Source: Halanaerobium sp. (GTDB lineage Bacteria > Bacillota > Halanaerobiia > Halanaerobiales > Halanaerobiaceae). From it: DNA of 5,086 nucleotides. A program made the translations under genes and the position numbers. Below, in pieces: positions 5,078 to 5,086 of the stretch. The stretch is from positions 1 to 5,086 of the forward strand of contig QBLP01000153.1 in NCBI GenBank assembly GCA_003070825.1, written 5' to 3'. The stretch's first letter is position 1; every line of letters begins with the position of its first letter. The notes beneath the pieces were generated by a model. It was not told where the DNA came from, ran no database searches, and saw only the letters and a program-made list of their open reading frames with translations.

Positions 5078-5086
5078 AATTAACAC

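Noticed and set aside
1..5086. CRISPR array, tRNA, riboswitch, transposon ends or a defence system.
   Set aside because: There is only one pair of repeats, both coding-derived. I saw no clover-leaf, no spaced repeat series, no transposase or integrase motif, and no nuclease or toxin domain on either strand.

Overview
All genes lie on the minus strand, so the biological order runs from high to low coordinates. The DNA is AT-rich, with strong GGAGG-type ribosome binding sites, long A/T intergenic stretches and Lys/Glu/Ile-rich proteins. This points to a low-GC, probably anaerobic Firmicute. The acidic proteins and the gene set would fit the Halanaerobiales, but that placement is a guess from style and not from a marker gene.

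Right half (about 2760-5086): three intact-looking genes. They are a zinc-free MDR-family NAD(P)H oxidoreductase (its 3' end is complete and its start is at the window edge), the FabI enoyl-ACP reductase of type II fatty acid synthesis, and a small four-helix DUF3147 (GlpM-like) membrane protein. The 162-base gap upstream of fabI holds an 11-bp perfect inverted repeat that may be regulatory.

Middle (about 415-2715): a chain of gene remnants. In transcription order they are: the first part of a TSUP (TauE/SafE) permease; a 5'-nucleotidase-type metallophosphatase with an in-frame TGA, a frameshifting internal deletion and no C-terminal domain; a piece of a TRIC/UPF0126 channel gene fused in frame to it; the tail of what looks like a VOC/glyoxalase protein; a glutaredoxin cut after its TIP motif; and an AhpF-like thioredoxin reductase without its N-terminal FAD-binding segment. 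The ends of these pieces abut, and two joints carry plausible short homologies. The simplest reading is an ancestral run of complete genes reduced by several separate deletions. An assembly or amplification artefact is the main alternative.

Left end (1-414): a rho-independent terminator behind the reductase remnant, then a well-formed sigma-A promoter, a ribosome binding site and the first 49 codons of a TRIC/UPF0126 gene that runs off the window. Its first 66 window bases are repeated (64 of 66 identical, both differences synonymous) inside the nucleotidase fusion 1.5 kb away.

I found no tRNA, rRNA, CRISPR array, transposase or recognisable defence system. The unusual feature is the decay pattern and the channel-gene duplication rather than a new functional system.
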